Positions 25,656 to 38,073 of a stretch of 64,000 nt of DNA are shown piece by piece. Each line of letters opens with the position of its first letter. The first letter of the stretch is position 1. The position numbers and the translations under genes were made by a program. Source of the stretch: Circinella minor (taxonomy: Eukaryota; Mucoromycota; Mucoromycetes; Mucorales; Lichtheimiaceae); assembly GCA_016758965.1 (NCBI GenBank), contig JAEPRB010000159.1, forward strand, positions 30,680 through 94,679, written 5' to 3'. The notes below the pieces were generated by a model that saw nothing but the letters and a program-made list of their open reading frames with translations, was not told the origin of the DNA and did no database searches.

Positions 25656-27737
25656 ATGGTCGTAGCTACACAAAAAAACGTTGAACCACCAACTGAACGT
25701 CTTCAACAAGCAGAAGAATTAAAAAATGCAAAACAGATTGAGCAAGCCATTGCTTTATACAACTCAGTTTTGTCAGAAAAAGCCGCGAATGAAGAAGTAT
25801 TGAAAGAGCAAGAATTTGCTCTTATTCATCTCGGACAACTTTATCGTGACCTTGGGTAATCAAAGAACGAAAAGAATACTGATTTGGATTTTCAATGTCC
25901 ATTAAAATTCTTAGTGTGTGGCAAAAATCTAATCAGATGGATTCAATATTATATTTATATAAAAATAGATTGGCTCAGGAACTTGCTGGTTTGATTCGAT
26001 CATCACATACATTTATGGGTTCTATTGCTAAAGCAAAGACTGCTAAATTAAGTAAGTATATCCGTATACAGAACAAAAAGAATAAGAGGAATAGCAAAAG
26101 AAGTAAATAGTAGCTAATAATATATTAATAATAATAATAACAAATAGTTCGCACAATGATTGATTATTTTGGCGCCATACCCAACTGCTTACCACTTCAA
26201 ATCGACGTATGCAAAGAAACAATTGCTTGGTCTGTGGAAGAAAAGCGTATCTTTTTAAAGCAGTCATTAGAAACACGTCTTGTCGCACTTTATCTCGATA
26301 ACAAAATGTATCACGAGTCACTTAATTTGATTTCTCAATTGCTCAAGGAGTTGAAGCGTTTGGATGATAAAATGGTGTTGGTTGAAGTACAATTGTTAGA
26401 AAGCAGAGTATGCCATGCTTTACGAAATTTACCAAAATCAAGAGTAAGATAATATATTGCGTATGGAGTAGGCGGGAAGGAATTTATATAATATCCAATT
26501 TTCTGAAAGTTAAACTGTGTTAATCAACGCTAACTTATTATTATTAGGCTGCACTCACATCAGCACGAACATCGGCAAATGCTATTTATTGTCCACCTCT
26601 TTTACAAGCTGCTTTGGATATGCAATCAGGTGTTTTGCATTCTGAAGAAAAGGATTATAAAACTGCCTATTCTTATTTTTTCGAAGCATTTGAAGGATAT
26701 TCTAGTCAAGACGATCCCATTGCTGTTTTGGCATTAAAGTATATGCTTTTGTGTAAAATCATGCTTAGCTTGGTAATGTATTATTATTAAATAATGGGGA
26801 GGAAAAGGTAGGAGGTTTTTGAATATAAAAACTAACATATATATATATATATATATCAGCCTGAAGATATCCATTCCATTCTTGGTGGTAAGGTTGCATT
26901 GCGATATTCTGGTGCTGATATCGAAGCAATGAAGGCAGTTGCTACTGCACATCAAAACAGAAATTTGCAAGAGTTTGAAACTGCTCTTGCTACTTACACT
27001 AATGGTAAAGAAAAAAAGAATTTTGTTTTAATGATATGAAAAAAAAAGATGTTTGAGTTTTGAAATAGAAAGAAACTAATACGTGAATGGATTGATTATT
27101 ATAATCTTAGAACTTAACGACGATCCTATCATTCGTACTCAACTTGCAGCCCTTTATGACACACTTCTCGAACAAAATCTTGTCCGTATCATCGAACCTT
27201 TCTCTCGAGTAGAAATTTCTCATATTGCAGATGTCGTTAAGCTTCCAACACAACAAGTTGAGAACAAGTATATATTACCATTTTATTTTTAATTTGATTA
27301 CGAAATAATGAAAAGAGGAAGAGAGGGTGGAAGATTTGTTTATTTAAACTGAAATATTATTATTATTTTTTATTATAGGTTATCACAAATGATTTTGGAT
27401 AAGGCATTCCATGGTATTCTTGATCAAGGTGCAGGATGTTTAATTGTATTTGATGAACCAGAAGAAGATGTAAGTTATCTTATTATTTCACAATAATATA
27501 CTCGCGGTGAACTATTGATTATTGATGAACATATAAATTTGGTTATATAACTATAGAAAACATATGAAACTGCTATTGAAACACTCAAGCAAGTTGATAA
27601 AGTTGTCTCCAGTTTGTACGAAAAGGTAAGATAGATAATATATTATTTTTGATAATGAGTAAAAGAAATATATTAATGCGATTTATTATTTTTTTCTTTT
27701 TTTTTTTTTTTTGTTGTAGGCTGCAAAACTTTCTTAA
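25656..27737 (+). CDS. RPN6: 26S proteasome regulatory subunit Rpn6 (PSMD11)
   Basis: Nine exons: 25656-25855, 25969-26051, 26148-26443, 26548-26772, 26860-27004, 27111-27267, 27379-27469, 27557-27625 and 27720-27737; 427 residues (human 422). The N-terminal two thirds is helical TPR/PCI-type repeat: [70 protein letters not shown]. The C-terminal PCI winged helix has [20 protein letters not shown] and [15 protein letters not shown]. The last exon encodes just AAKLS, and the conserved C-terminal helix ([20 protein letters not shown]) bundles with other lid subunits. Rpn6 clamps the lid to the 20S core. G-rich DNA at about 25551-25576 lies in the short promoter shared with the NAA20 3' end. Confidence 0.95.
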
Positions 27738-27857
27738 TGGTTTTGCAAATTATATTGATGTAGAAAAAAAATTATGATGGATCAAATTTACAAATATACG
27801 GTTTTCTTTTTTCCTTTTTTTTTTCGTTGTATATGTGTATATGTGTGATTAGTGTTG

Positions 27858-29156
27858 TTATTGTTGTGCACATTGTACACCTGGACCACCTTGACCTTCT
27901 TCATCTTCATCGATATCCATAGGATGGGGATGGTTATGAGCACGTGATTGCTGTTGTTCACTTGCATCTTGCATGGTAACTTCTTCAGGTTGTTTATTAC
28001 CATTGGGAGGTAAACTGGGTCGCTGAGGCAAAATAGATTCCAATCTTGTAATTGTATCACCATCGGTCCAATTAGGAGGTGGAAAATCGACAACAAATTT
28101 GACGAACATATTACCCTTATCATGATGACGATACGTGGGCATACCTTCATGCTCAATCACTTTAACTTGACCTGGTCGAATAGCCTCACCAGGTTTGATA
28201 GTCACGATTAAAACACGATCATCCAGATGGGGTATTGAGAACCGACCTCCAGCAAGTGAAGTAAGTAAATCAATTTTGGCTTCATATACAAGATCATTTC
28301 CTTTACGTATGAAATGAGCATGTGGTTTTTGATCCAACACAATAACTACATCACCCGGTTCAATACCAGGTGCCTGATCTCCTTCACCAGCAAATGTGAT
28401 CTTTTGTCCATCCCGCATTCCTTTATCGATATGTACTTCAAATACTTTACGATCATTCACAACTTTTTTACCATTACAAGTCTTGCACTTGTTCTTTTCA
28501 TCAATGATTTCACCTTGTCCATGGCATTCTGAGCATGGTTGTTGAACTTGCTGTACCATGGGACCCATTTGACGCATGGAAACAGTATAACCAGTACCTT
28601 TACACTTGGTACATTCTTTTACAGCACCTTCCTTGCCACCTCGCCCTTCACAATCTTTACAAATAACGTGCTTTTGAACAGCAATCTTGCTTGTCCTGCC
28701 ATTGTATAAATCTTCCAATGATACTTTCATATGATGTACCATATCTCGTCCTCTACGCGGACCCGATCGTCCACCACCTTGACCAAAACCGAAGAGTTGT
28801 GAAAATAGATCATTGGCATCCATAGCATCACTCATACCTGCGCCAGTTAATCCTTCTTCACCAAATTGATCATACATACGTCGTTTATCTGGATCGGATA
28901 AAACCTCATATGCATGTGATATTTCTTTAAACTTGTCACCTGCATCTGGATTCTATTATTATAATTGGTTGATTATATATCCAAATACTTGTGTATATAC
29001 CTTTGTGTGTATTTGTGTCTGTTATCTTGACTTTTTATTGTTTACCTTGTCTGGATGAAATTTTAATGCGAGTTTACGATATGCTTTTTTTAATTCACTC
29101 TCAGTTGCAGTTGGACTAACACCCAAACTATCATAATATTTCGTCTCTTTCACCAT
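27858..29156 (-). CDS. YDJ1: Farnesylated type I Hsp40 (Ydj1/DNAJA-like)
   Basis: Two exons: 29156-29046 and 28952-27858; 401 residues. The J domain starts [17 protein letters not shown] and has the HPDK loop at 34-37, exactly at the exon junction. A Gly/Phe-rich region ([14 protein letters not shown]) follows. Four zinc-finger repeats are visible: [24 protein letters not shown] and CKTCNGKK (the last lacks the second Gly). The C-terminal substrate domains follow, then an acidic Gln/Asp tail ending CAQQ, a CaaX box for farnesylation as in Ydj1 (CASQ). It delivers unfolded proteins to cytosolic Hsp70 and stimulates its ATPase at the ER/mitochondrial surface. The gene is convergent with RPN6, with only about 120 bp between the stops. 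Confidence 0.95.
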
Positions 29157-30692
29157 TATGTTTATATATAATTAAGTAAATAGAATAGTAAAAAAATGTA
29201 TATATATATATATAAAAAATAGAAGGGAAAGGAAAGTAACGGAATTTTAATTAAAGAGGGAAAAAAAAAAAGAGTTGTGTATGCCACTGCATAGTGAATT
29301 GTTGCCCATTGTTTTAGTTTATAAATTTTTTCCGTTGAAACAAGTTGCTGATTTCATATTGAACTCGTATAATCCGCCGATATTTCTTTTTCAAATATAT
29401 ATTAGCAAGATTTTTTTTTTTCGATCTTTCAATCTCTTTCTTTAAATACTATAGTTCGGATTGTTGAGAAGACTAAACATTATAGAGCATTGAAAAAACA
29501 TCAGATATATATCATCATCAAATGGAATACAAATTCGATAAGAATAGCACTGCCACAGAACAAAAATTATGCATACGTAAATTTATAGAAAATAAATTTC
29601 AATTCAACATGGATCTACTAATGTATTTCTAATTTAAGTTATGAATATATTTCTATTTAAAACGCATACGTACATACGTAATCATATTCAGATTGTTGAA
29701 TTTGCTTTACGTATACAATTAAAATCTTGTTATCTGAAGATTACCGTCTCTTATCAAATGTTTCCAAACATGAATGTTGTTTAATAATACGATACGTATC
29801 ATGATTATAAAGCTGTTATATAAGTTCCGAAAGAGTGTGTAGAAACTCCTGAAAAGCAAATGGGTTACCCATTAGTGAATAATTGTAGTTACGCGGTGAT
29901 CGATGTGTAAGGGATGCAAATCTCGTGATCTACGTATCAATTACTTTCTTGGAAATAATTGATCATCAATGAATAGACCACTTTTCATCCGCTCAGGAAA
30001 ATATGCAAAACAAACTAGTACAATGCTTAGGATGGTAGTAAAAGAAGAAAAAGAAGTATAAATACTCAATTTGTAATATACATCTTATTCTAATGCATTG
30101 TCCAATATTGTGTAACATTTAGCACGTTTTGCATGAACACTGTATATATAACTAGAATATTCTATTGTTGCGTTATATGACACAGCATTTATTTATACTA
30201 TGTAATATGAATTGATTAATTTAGCGCTACTCGACAAGCCAATAAAGCACCCAGTTATTATACACGTAATGCGATACATTATATATACAACGCTTCTCTT
30301 TATATTAATTAATAGTAGAATACGTGAATATGCATAAAGCTCTCGAATTATTATTAATATAAAACATTTGTACAAGTCATTTTATTACCTTTATATGGAG
30401 AAAAGCTGGAAATATCTAAAGTTTTATCCAAAGTTAGGTGACGTAATAAGGTTAAACAAATATACATAATAATAAAAAATGTAACAAGAAAGGGGAACAA
30501 AAGAAATTATAAGAAAGAAAAAATAGAAAGAAAAATAGATAGACTATAGGTAATCTATGGAAAACACAGTGTATCAATTTTCTTTTTTTGTTTCTGAATT
30601 AATAATCAATCATTAATAGCCAATTAGAGCTGCCAAAATATGATAACGCATGACTTCCTTTTATGGTATGTGATGTCTTCTCTTAATCGGGG
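29157..30692. other. Gene-poor interval with a cluster of TACGTA palindromes
   Basis: About 1.5 kb with no supportable gene. The first 200 bases are the YDJ1 promoter with an (AT)n run near 29200. Between about 29570 and 29940 there are six TACGTA sites in under 400 bases. Weak coding-like fragments occur around 29830-30000 but carry many stops and are not recognised. Confidence 0.45.
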
Positions 30693-30724
30693 TTGACGGA
30701 AGACGGGACTTTCTTTTCCGTCAA
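30693..30724. promoter_or_regulatory. 9-bp inverted repeat upstream of OYE gene
   Basis: TTGACGGAA (30693-30701) and TTCCGTCAA (30716-30724) are perfect inverted copies separated by 14 bp, about 150 bp before the OYE start. The arrangement suits binding by a dimeric regulator. Which regulator is unknown. Confidence 0.45.
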
Positions 30725-30782
30725 AAATTAAGCAATTTGTTTTGTCAACATGTAGATCCCAAACCAACCAAAAAAAAAATTC

Positions 30783-30790
30783 TATATAAA
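30783..30790 (+). promoter_or_regulatory. TATA box of the OYE gene
   Basis: TATATAAA lies 83-90 bp before the ATG at 30873, in a good position for the core promoter. Confidence 0.5.
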
Positions 30791-30872
30791 TAAACCACTT
30801 CTGATCTACTCATTTCTTTTAATTATTTCAAACAACCCATTCGTACTCTTTATATACACATATATAATCGCT

Positions 30873-32161
<1,289 letters not shown>

Positions 32162-32999
32162 GATAGATACTATTATAACATTTTACATTTTAAGTTGTTT
32201 TACAATACTTTCATACCTTTACATAAATAAATATATAAAAAGACTTTGAAAAATACCGTTTTGGAATCTCAATCATAACTAGCAATCCTTCCTCGCTTCG
32301 CGCCTGGTAGCAACAATATTCAAGGATGTACGTATAATACTTTTTGAGATTAAAAAAAAATCAGATATCACTGTAAAAAATCACAAATAATAATAATACG
32401 TAATAATACATACGTAATAATAATAATGGCATGAATTAATTAAATCACGTATGAGAATATATTATACATGTTGTATGATATGGCATCCAAAAAAAAAAAA
32501 ATAATAATCAATTAATACTTTTGTTTTAAACTGTTTCGAACCGCTTATTAAATTTTCTGTATTATGTGAAGAAACACATATATTATCTTGATACATTGTT
32601 TGTACTTGTTTGTCATCCCCTTTAAGCTATCTGGAGAAAAAAAAACAAGATACATACTAAGTTTTCTATATTAGTCTATTAATATAAATATATATTTGGA
32701 GTGCGTGTGTATTTACTGAAAAAAAAGTTGGGTAAATGAAAACTCGTATAAATAGGAATAGCGATTGCCTTATTATATTATATTTTTTTACAACACACGC
32801 CATTTCTAATTACACAGTACTATTTCTTTCTTTTGTTTTTTTTTGTGCAGTAGTAAACAATTTGAAATTTCCTTTTTTGTGTACGTAAAAAGTTACTATT
32901 TTAATCATATAGAAAATGGATGGGGAAAAAAGGACGTATAGGCTAAATTTATATTTATATCTATTTACAAGTGGTGTTTCTTTCTTCTACTATAATAAA
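32162..32999. other. Convergent 3' interval
   Basis: AT-rich, between the OYE and DUF1772 stops. It has A runs, AAT repeats and at least four TACGTA sites (32320-32890). No gene or RNA is recognised. Confidence 0.5.
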
Positions 33000-33440
33000 T
33001 TAATAAAAAATAGTCAATACAAATGCAAGGGTACCAGTGACAGTGCGAAACATTTGTAATTTGTTCCATTTTTCAACCAGTTGTACAACTTCTTTTGGAT
33101 CGGCTATTGTTGGATTACGATTAATTGTCAGTAAACGATCATTGGTAGGCATCATAAAGAGAAGCGTAAATGGGAAACTGATGAATGATAGAATTCCACA
33201 GTAAAGGGAACGTTGGTTTTTGGTCAAATAATATGTATAAAAATGAGCGGCAGATGAGATAAAGATACTGCCGATACCAATATAATGACCATTATTATAA
33301 GTGACAGCCCAAGCACCAGGTGGATATCCAGCAGCTCTTAATGCAGGTACAGTAACAGCACTAAGTGTTAATCCTAAGCCAGCAAAAATGCCATTTGCAG
33401 TGGCAGCAACAGGCAAAAGGTTATGAGGTACAACAGACAT
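33000..33440 (-). CDS. DUF1772 (anthrone oxygenase-like) membrane protein
   Basis: Single exon of 146 residues starting MSVVPHNLLPV. The ATG at 33440 has an A at -3 (AACAATG) and is preferred to the upstream in-frame ATG at 33524, whose extra 28 residues lack family character. Four hydrophobic segments: about 12-38 (ANGIFAGLGLTLSAVTVPALRA), 50-70, 80-101 (ending MPTNDRLLTINRNP) and the C-terminal MFRTVTGTLAFVLTIFY. The PTNDRL motif and VVQLVEKWNKLQMFRT pattern are typical of the DUF1772 family, which includes anthrone oxygenases of fungal polyketide clusters; most members have no known substrate and no polyketide synthase is in this window. It converges with the OYE gene. Confidence 0.8.
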   Translation of the reverse strand: MSVVPHNLLPVAATANGIFAGLGLTLSAVTVPALRAAGYPPGAWAVTYNNGHYIGIGSIFISSAAHFYTYYLTKNQRSLYCGILSFISFPFTLLFMMPTNDRLLTINRNPTIADPKEVVQLVEKWNKLQMFRTVTGTLAFVLTIFY

Positions 33441-35046
33441 TGTTAGCTTCAAAGAAAAAGAAAATAAAAGATAACACAATAGTTGGATTGCATACAGACC
33501 TTTTATACCATAATCATGGGGCAATAAAATGCCGAAGTGCTTAATTTGCCGCGGCGTGTAACGTTGCGTATTATTCTGAAACTACAATCCCTAGGAATAA
33601 CCTAGTTACAAAATAATAGCATGATGCTAATAAGAAAAAATGTATGTATAACCCATCTTCTGGTCTCTATAAATTAAAACAATAAAGGTTGCAGTGGAAG
33701 TATGATCACTTGAATATTCTATGGAAATATGAATAAAAGGAAATGAAGAATATAACAAAACAAAATATCTTTTACTTGATTAACAAACAAATCAACGGTA
33801 ATTTATCTCTCATGAAAATAAGATAATAGTGAATAACGACTTAAAATGATAATACCAGTCAGCTTTTCTTTCCATGCTTTCATTATTTATAGCTCAGATC
33901 AAAACCTGGTGATAAAGTATGCTCTTAATAATCCGCCATAATAAACAAATACAAAAGAGATATACACATATAATTTTATGCTCTATAATATGTTAAAAGA
34001 TTAAAAATAAATGTTATGCGTATGTCAAAAAAAAAAAGATAACTGTAAGATTGAACACACGAAGTATTTGAACTAACATTGTTAATTGTTATCTCACTTT
34101 CACCGCCACTAATTAAGCTGTGCCAAAATCTAAAATATGATGTCAACCAGTCTATATAGAAGATCTTATTTACAGTATGTGCTACTCGGATTAAAAATAT
34201 TAATTATACCTTGCACAATATGGCAATTTACTTTATTCTTATTGTTAAGCTTTAAAAATATATCTGAAGAATGGTGTAACTCAAGCTTGTTACTGTTTCC
34301 ATCAGGCTATCGACATCATTTATCGTAAAGTCTATTTACATACTTTCATGTACACTCCACCATCCCCTTGACCTGGGGATATTTTCTCAGAGAGGACTGC
34401 TCTTTCAGCAACTAAATAAAACAAGCGCATTTTATTGGTGGAGCGCTTATTGAAAATACGAAAGAGTCAAAAAAGCTGAACAAGAGAAGAAAAAAATTTT
34501 TTTTTTAAAGCTTTGTCTTTTTTCTCTCTCTTGAAAAACAAAAGGTAAATATATATTTAATAAAATGCAGGAAAAGCATATGGAAAAAGATTGAAGAGAA
34601 AAATAAAATGATGAGTATTTAGTTTATTGGAGCTGTCAGAAACACTTTGTTGATAAAAAACTTTAACCGCAACAAAAAAAAACCTGATATTTTTCTTCTT
34701 CTTTATTTCATGTGATTGATTGAAAGGGTGATAAGTTTTTAAAAATACAAAAATCCTAATTTATATCTTTGTGATTTTTTATTTTTAGGTAAAATATGTT
34801 TCCAAGGAAATAAGGGAAACCTTTTTAGATAGAAAAAATAAATTAAATTAGTATAAAATAATAAAAATAAAGTTTTTTTTTCCACTATAATACAATTGTC
34901 CAATCTTTTTGTTATCGTAATTTATAAGTATATGATCAAGTGAAATAGATTCTTTTTTTTTTGTGGCCGAAAAGCCAATGAAATCGAGGCTTCAGGGAAC
35001 ACAAATGTAAATGATGCAACTTTGAAGCGGTCTTTGCAAGGAAATG
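33441..35046. other. Intergenic, mostly featureless
   Basis: About 1.6 kb of AT-rich DNA. On the minus strand, 34430-34332 opens a 32-codon frame (MRLFYLVAERAVLSEKISPG...) that looks coding and ends at a GTATGT that could be a splice donor; no partner exon was recognised. Purine-rich runs near 34480-34620 precede the permease promoter. Confidence 0.4.
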
Positions 35047-35071
35047 ACACAATCCTTGAGAAAGATTGTGT
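35047..35071. promoter_or_regulatory. 8-bp inverted repeat upstream of the MFS permease
   Basis: ACACAATC (35047-35054) and GATTGTGT (35064-35071) form a perfect inverted repeat with a 9-bp spacer, about 250 bp before the ATG. It could be a dimer-binding operator or simply a short hairpin. Confidence 0.35.
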
Positions 35072-35322
35072 TGTTGGTGAAATGGCACCTGCACACACCA
35101 TAACACGCTTCATAATAATTTGGCGATATTCATTTAGCAGGAGAAAGTGGGATGGCGCAATACGTCGTATAGTCTTGCGCATTATGATGCTTATGGGTAT
35201 ATATATATTCGTCATATTCGTACCCTTTGTAGTGAACTATATCGACTTTCTTTCCTCTTTCTCTTTTGTACCCATTCTATCCAACATAGCATATAACCAC
35301 AATAACAGCTTATCCCCTTAAT

Positions 35323-37239
35323 ATGTCAGAAAAAGCAGTGTCTATACACGAAGTAGATAAGAAAGGAATTCCGAATTCCGATACCTTCTCATCAGATTAT
35401 AGCATAGAAGAAGCCATCAACAAGGAAGGTTATGACAAGGATTTAGAATGGACCGAAGAAGAAGAAAACAAAGTACGAAGGATCATTGATATTCGTTTGT
35501 TCCCCCTTATTCTTTTGGGCTCTTTTGTTCTCAACATGGATCGAACCAATCTTTGTAAGTTTATCATCTTCTATATAAAACCAAAACTGTTTATCTTTGC
35601 GACATGTATACTGTATACATAAAATATTTATTGTCTTATTTCATTATATTAGCCAATGCTATTTCCGATAACCTCGCTAGTGATCTAGGATTTACGAACG
35701 ATGATGTGAATATGACCATTATGGTATATGCTATCTTATTTACAATTTTTACTCTTCCCTCAAATTTTATCTCGAAACGTATTGGTGCCCATCTTTGGAT
35801 TCCAATTTTGATGAATGCTTGGGGTGTCATCACCTGGGCCCACGCACTTGTACATGTATGTAGTTTTTTAATGTGTCCCTGATCTATTTTCTTCTTTTGA
35901 TTAACATTTATCTAATTATTAATAGAATTTACCTGGATTTTTTGTCATTCGCGTATTGATTTCTGTTACTGAAGCAGGTTTTATTCCCGCATGCTTGTAT
36001 TATCTCACATCTTGGTATAAAACAAAAGAACTTGCAACAAGACTGGCATGGTTTTGGGGTATTCAATCTTTGGCATCAGCATTTTCAGGTCTAATCTCCT
36101 TTGGTATTTTTCGATTAAGAGGTGTGGGCGGTTTATTTGGTTGGCAGTGGCTTTTTCTCATCGATGGTATTTTTACTCATGTCATTGGTTTTTTCGCTTT
36201 GTAAGTTTTATTATTATTCACACTTTGTATAAACAATGAGAGTAAGAGAGGAATTTTAATAACTTTAATTATTTATATCTGTATATATCTTTAGTGTTTG
36301 CTTACCTTCTCGTCCATCTCGAACACCAGGTTTATTCCGTGGAAAAAAGGGTTGGTTTACCGAACGTCAAATGAAGATTGCTGTTACCCGATTGATTCAT
36401 GATGACATAAGTAAGACTGAGCAACATAACTCTCGTATTACATTGGAAGATGTCAAGTTGGCTGTTACTGATACAAAGGTGTGGACTCATTTAATATGTA
36501 CCTTCGTTGGTTACATGTCTATCACACCAATTACCACCTATTTACCGAGTATGCTTCGTGATAGCGGTTTTGAAACGACTACTGCCAATTTACTTACAGT
36601 TCCTTCTTACATCATTAACGGTATATTTTCCATATTGATTGCCTGGAGTTCAGATCGATATGGTGAAGTGTCACTCCATGCTATGATCGGTGTACTTTGG
36701 TCTATTGGTTCATTTTCTGCCCTTAAAGTACTTCCAGCGAATACAGGTCGATGGAATACGTTTGCTGCAGCAACAATGGCTGCAGCCTCACCTTCTTGGC
36801 ATGGCATGCATATTGCTTGGATGAGTTCAAATATAGCACCTGTTGGAAAACGTGTTCTTTGCCTTAGTGCTATTATTGGCTCGGCCAATATTTGCGCTAC
36901 CCCAGGTGCCTTGATTTACCGTAAGTATCGATACGATAATAAAAAAAAAATAACGATGTTACGAAACACGATACAAGGAATTTAAACAATGAATGTTTTA
37001 TTTTTATTATTATTATAGAAACTTGGGATGCACCACGATATTACTATGGTAATACTATCAACGTTATTCTACAAGCTGTATGTGGTTTCCTCTTTATGTT
37101 TTTACGGTTCCGTTATGATTTGACAAACAGATGGCGTGCACACAAGTGGAACAATATGACTGAAGAAGAAAGACAACATTATTGTGAAAACACAAAAGAT
37201 AAAGGAAGCAATCGTCTTGATTTTCACTTTCACATTTAA
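35323..37239 (+). CDS. MFS permease of the Dal5/allantoate (ACS) family
   Basis: Five exons: 35323-35554, 35653-35855, 35926-36200, 36295-36920 and 37019-37239; 518 residues. After an acidic cytosolic N-terminus, RRIIDIRLFPLILLGSFVLNMDRTNLSNA is the TM1 signature of this family, followed by DLGFTNDDVNMTIMVYAILFT, a TM4-5 block ITEAGFIPACLYYLTSWY-like (VTEAGFIPACLYYLTSWY) and GLFGWQWLFLIDGIF. The central loop has GWFTERQMKIAVTRLIHDD, typical of Dal5-like anion:cation symporters. The C-terminal half gives about six more helices and ends in a basic/acidic tail (TEEERQHY). Substrates in the family range over allantoate, ureidosuccinate, nicotinate, biotin/pantothenate and short peptides; this member cannot be assigned one. 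Confidence 0.88.
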
Positions 37240-37776
37240 AAAAGAAATTGGTCTTTTGATTTTCATCTACGTATACACTTTTTTTATTTTCATTTTAACG
37301 TAAAAGTTATATTTAATCGCCATATGATCCCTCTACTCTATTCCTATCAGCATTAAATTCTATAAATGCTATAATCATCCCTTTACATATCCCTTATTCC
37401 TCTTCTCTTTGAATCCTATAAATCTTCTGTATTACGTATTCTTACATATTTTCACACAAACTTTCATTTATATACAAATTTCTTTTGTTGCCTTTTTTAT
37501 ATACATATTTTCCCCTTTATTATTTATATATAATAACTATTGTACATTGATGATTTATATACATAAAAAAAAAAGAAATATTTATTCCGAAGCAAAACAA
37601 ATATTGCGCCATCTTCTTTAATTCACCCATCGATCATTTTTTTTATGGGTTCAGTTGGATCAAGTCGATTTATGAGATGGGGTTTTCAAATCTGCTTTCT
37701 CGTCTTTTTCTATAACTATAGTTATTTTGGTTTTTATAATTAGTATTGAAATAGTTATCTTTTCCTTGAATATAAA
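37240..37776. other. Convergent 3' interval
   Basis: AT-rich DNA between the permease and the small minus-strand gene; two TACGTA sites near 37270 and 37433. Frames here are Phe/Ile/Tyr-rich low complexity and not taken as genes. Confidence 0.5.
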
Positions 37777-38073
37777 TTATCTCTTACTTTTCTTTGCACC
37801 TTTGTCTTCATATAAACTAAAGGCCCAATATGCTGTACCAACACCAATGATGGCAGCGGTAATACCAGTATAGTTTGGCCCGGTGCGCATTTTTGTGTTC
37901 GCATCTATCAACATAGTATATATATTTAGTTTTTTTTTTTTTTCCTCTTTCTTTACGTACATCATGAATAAAAAATATCTGTATGTATTTAACCATATAC
38001 CTTGAGGATCAGCAGCGCGACGAAGGAAATTTCGATTAATTCCAAGTAATTGTCGGGGTGTACGTCCGAACAT
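37777..38073 (-). CDS. Small single-helix membrane protein, probably mitochondrial
   Basis: Two exons, 38073-38001 and 37904-37777, encode 66 residues. The first exon (MFGRTPRQLLGINRNFLRRAADPQ) is basic, Arg-rich and without acidic residues until its end, like a mitochondrial presequence. The second has one hydrophobic helix (GITAAIIGVGTAYWAFSLY) and a Lys-rich end (KGAKKSKR). The GTATAT donor and TAG acceptor keep the frame. I cannot name the family; size and layout are like supernumerary subunits or assembly factors of oxidative phosphorylation complexes, but this is inference. The intact frame across the intron argues for a real gene. Confidence 0.6.
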   Translation of the reverse strand: MFGRTPRQLLGINRNFLRRAADPQGIWLNTYRYFLFMMYVKKEEKKKKLNIYTMLIDANTKMRTGPNYTGITAAIIGVGTAYWAFSLYEDKGAKKSKR

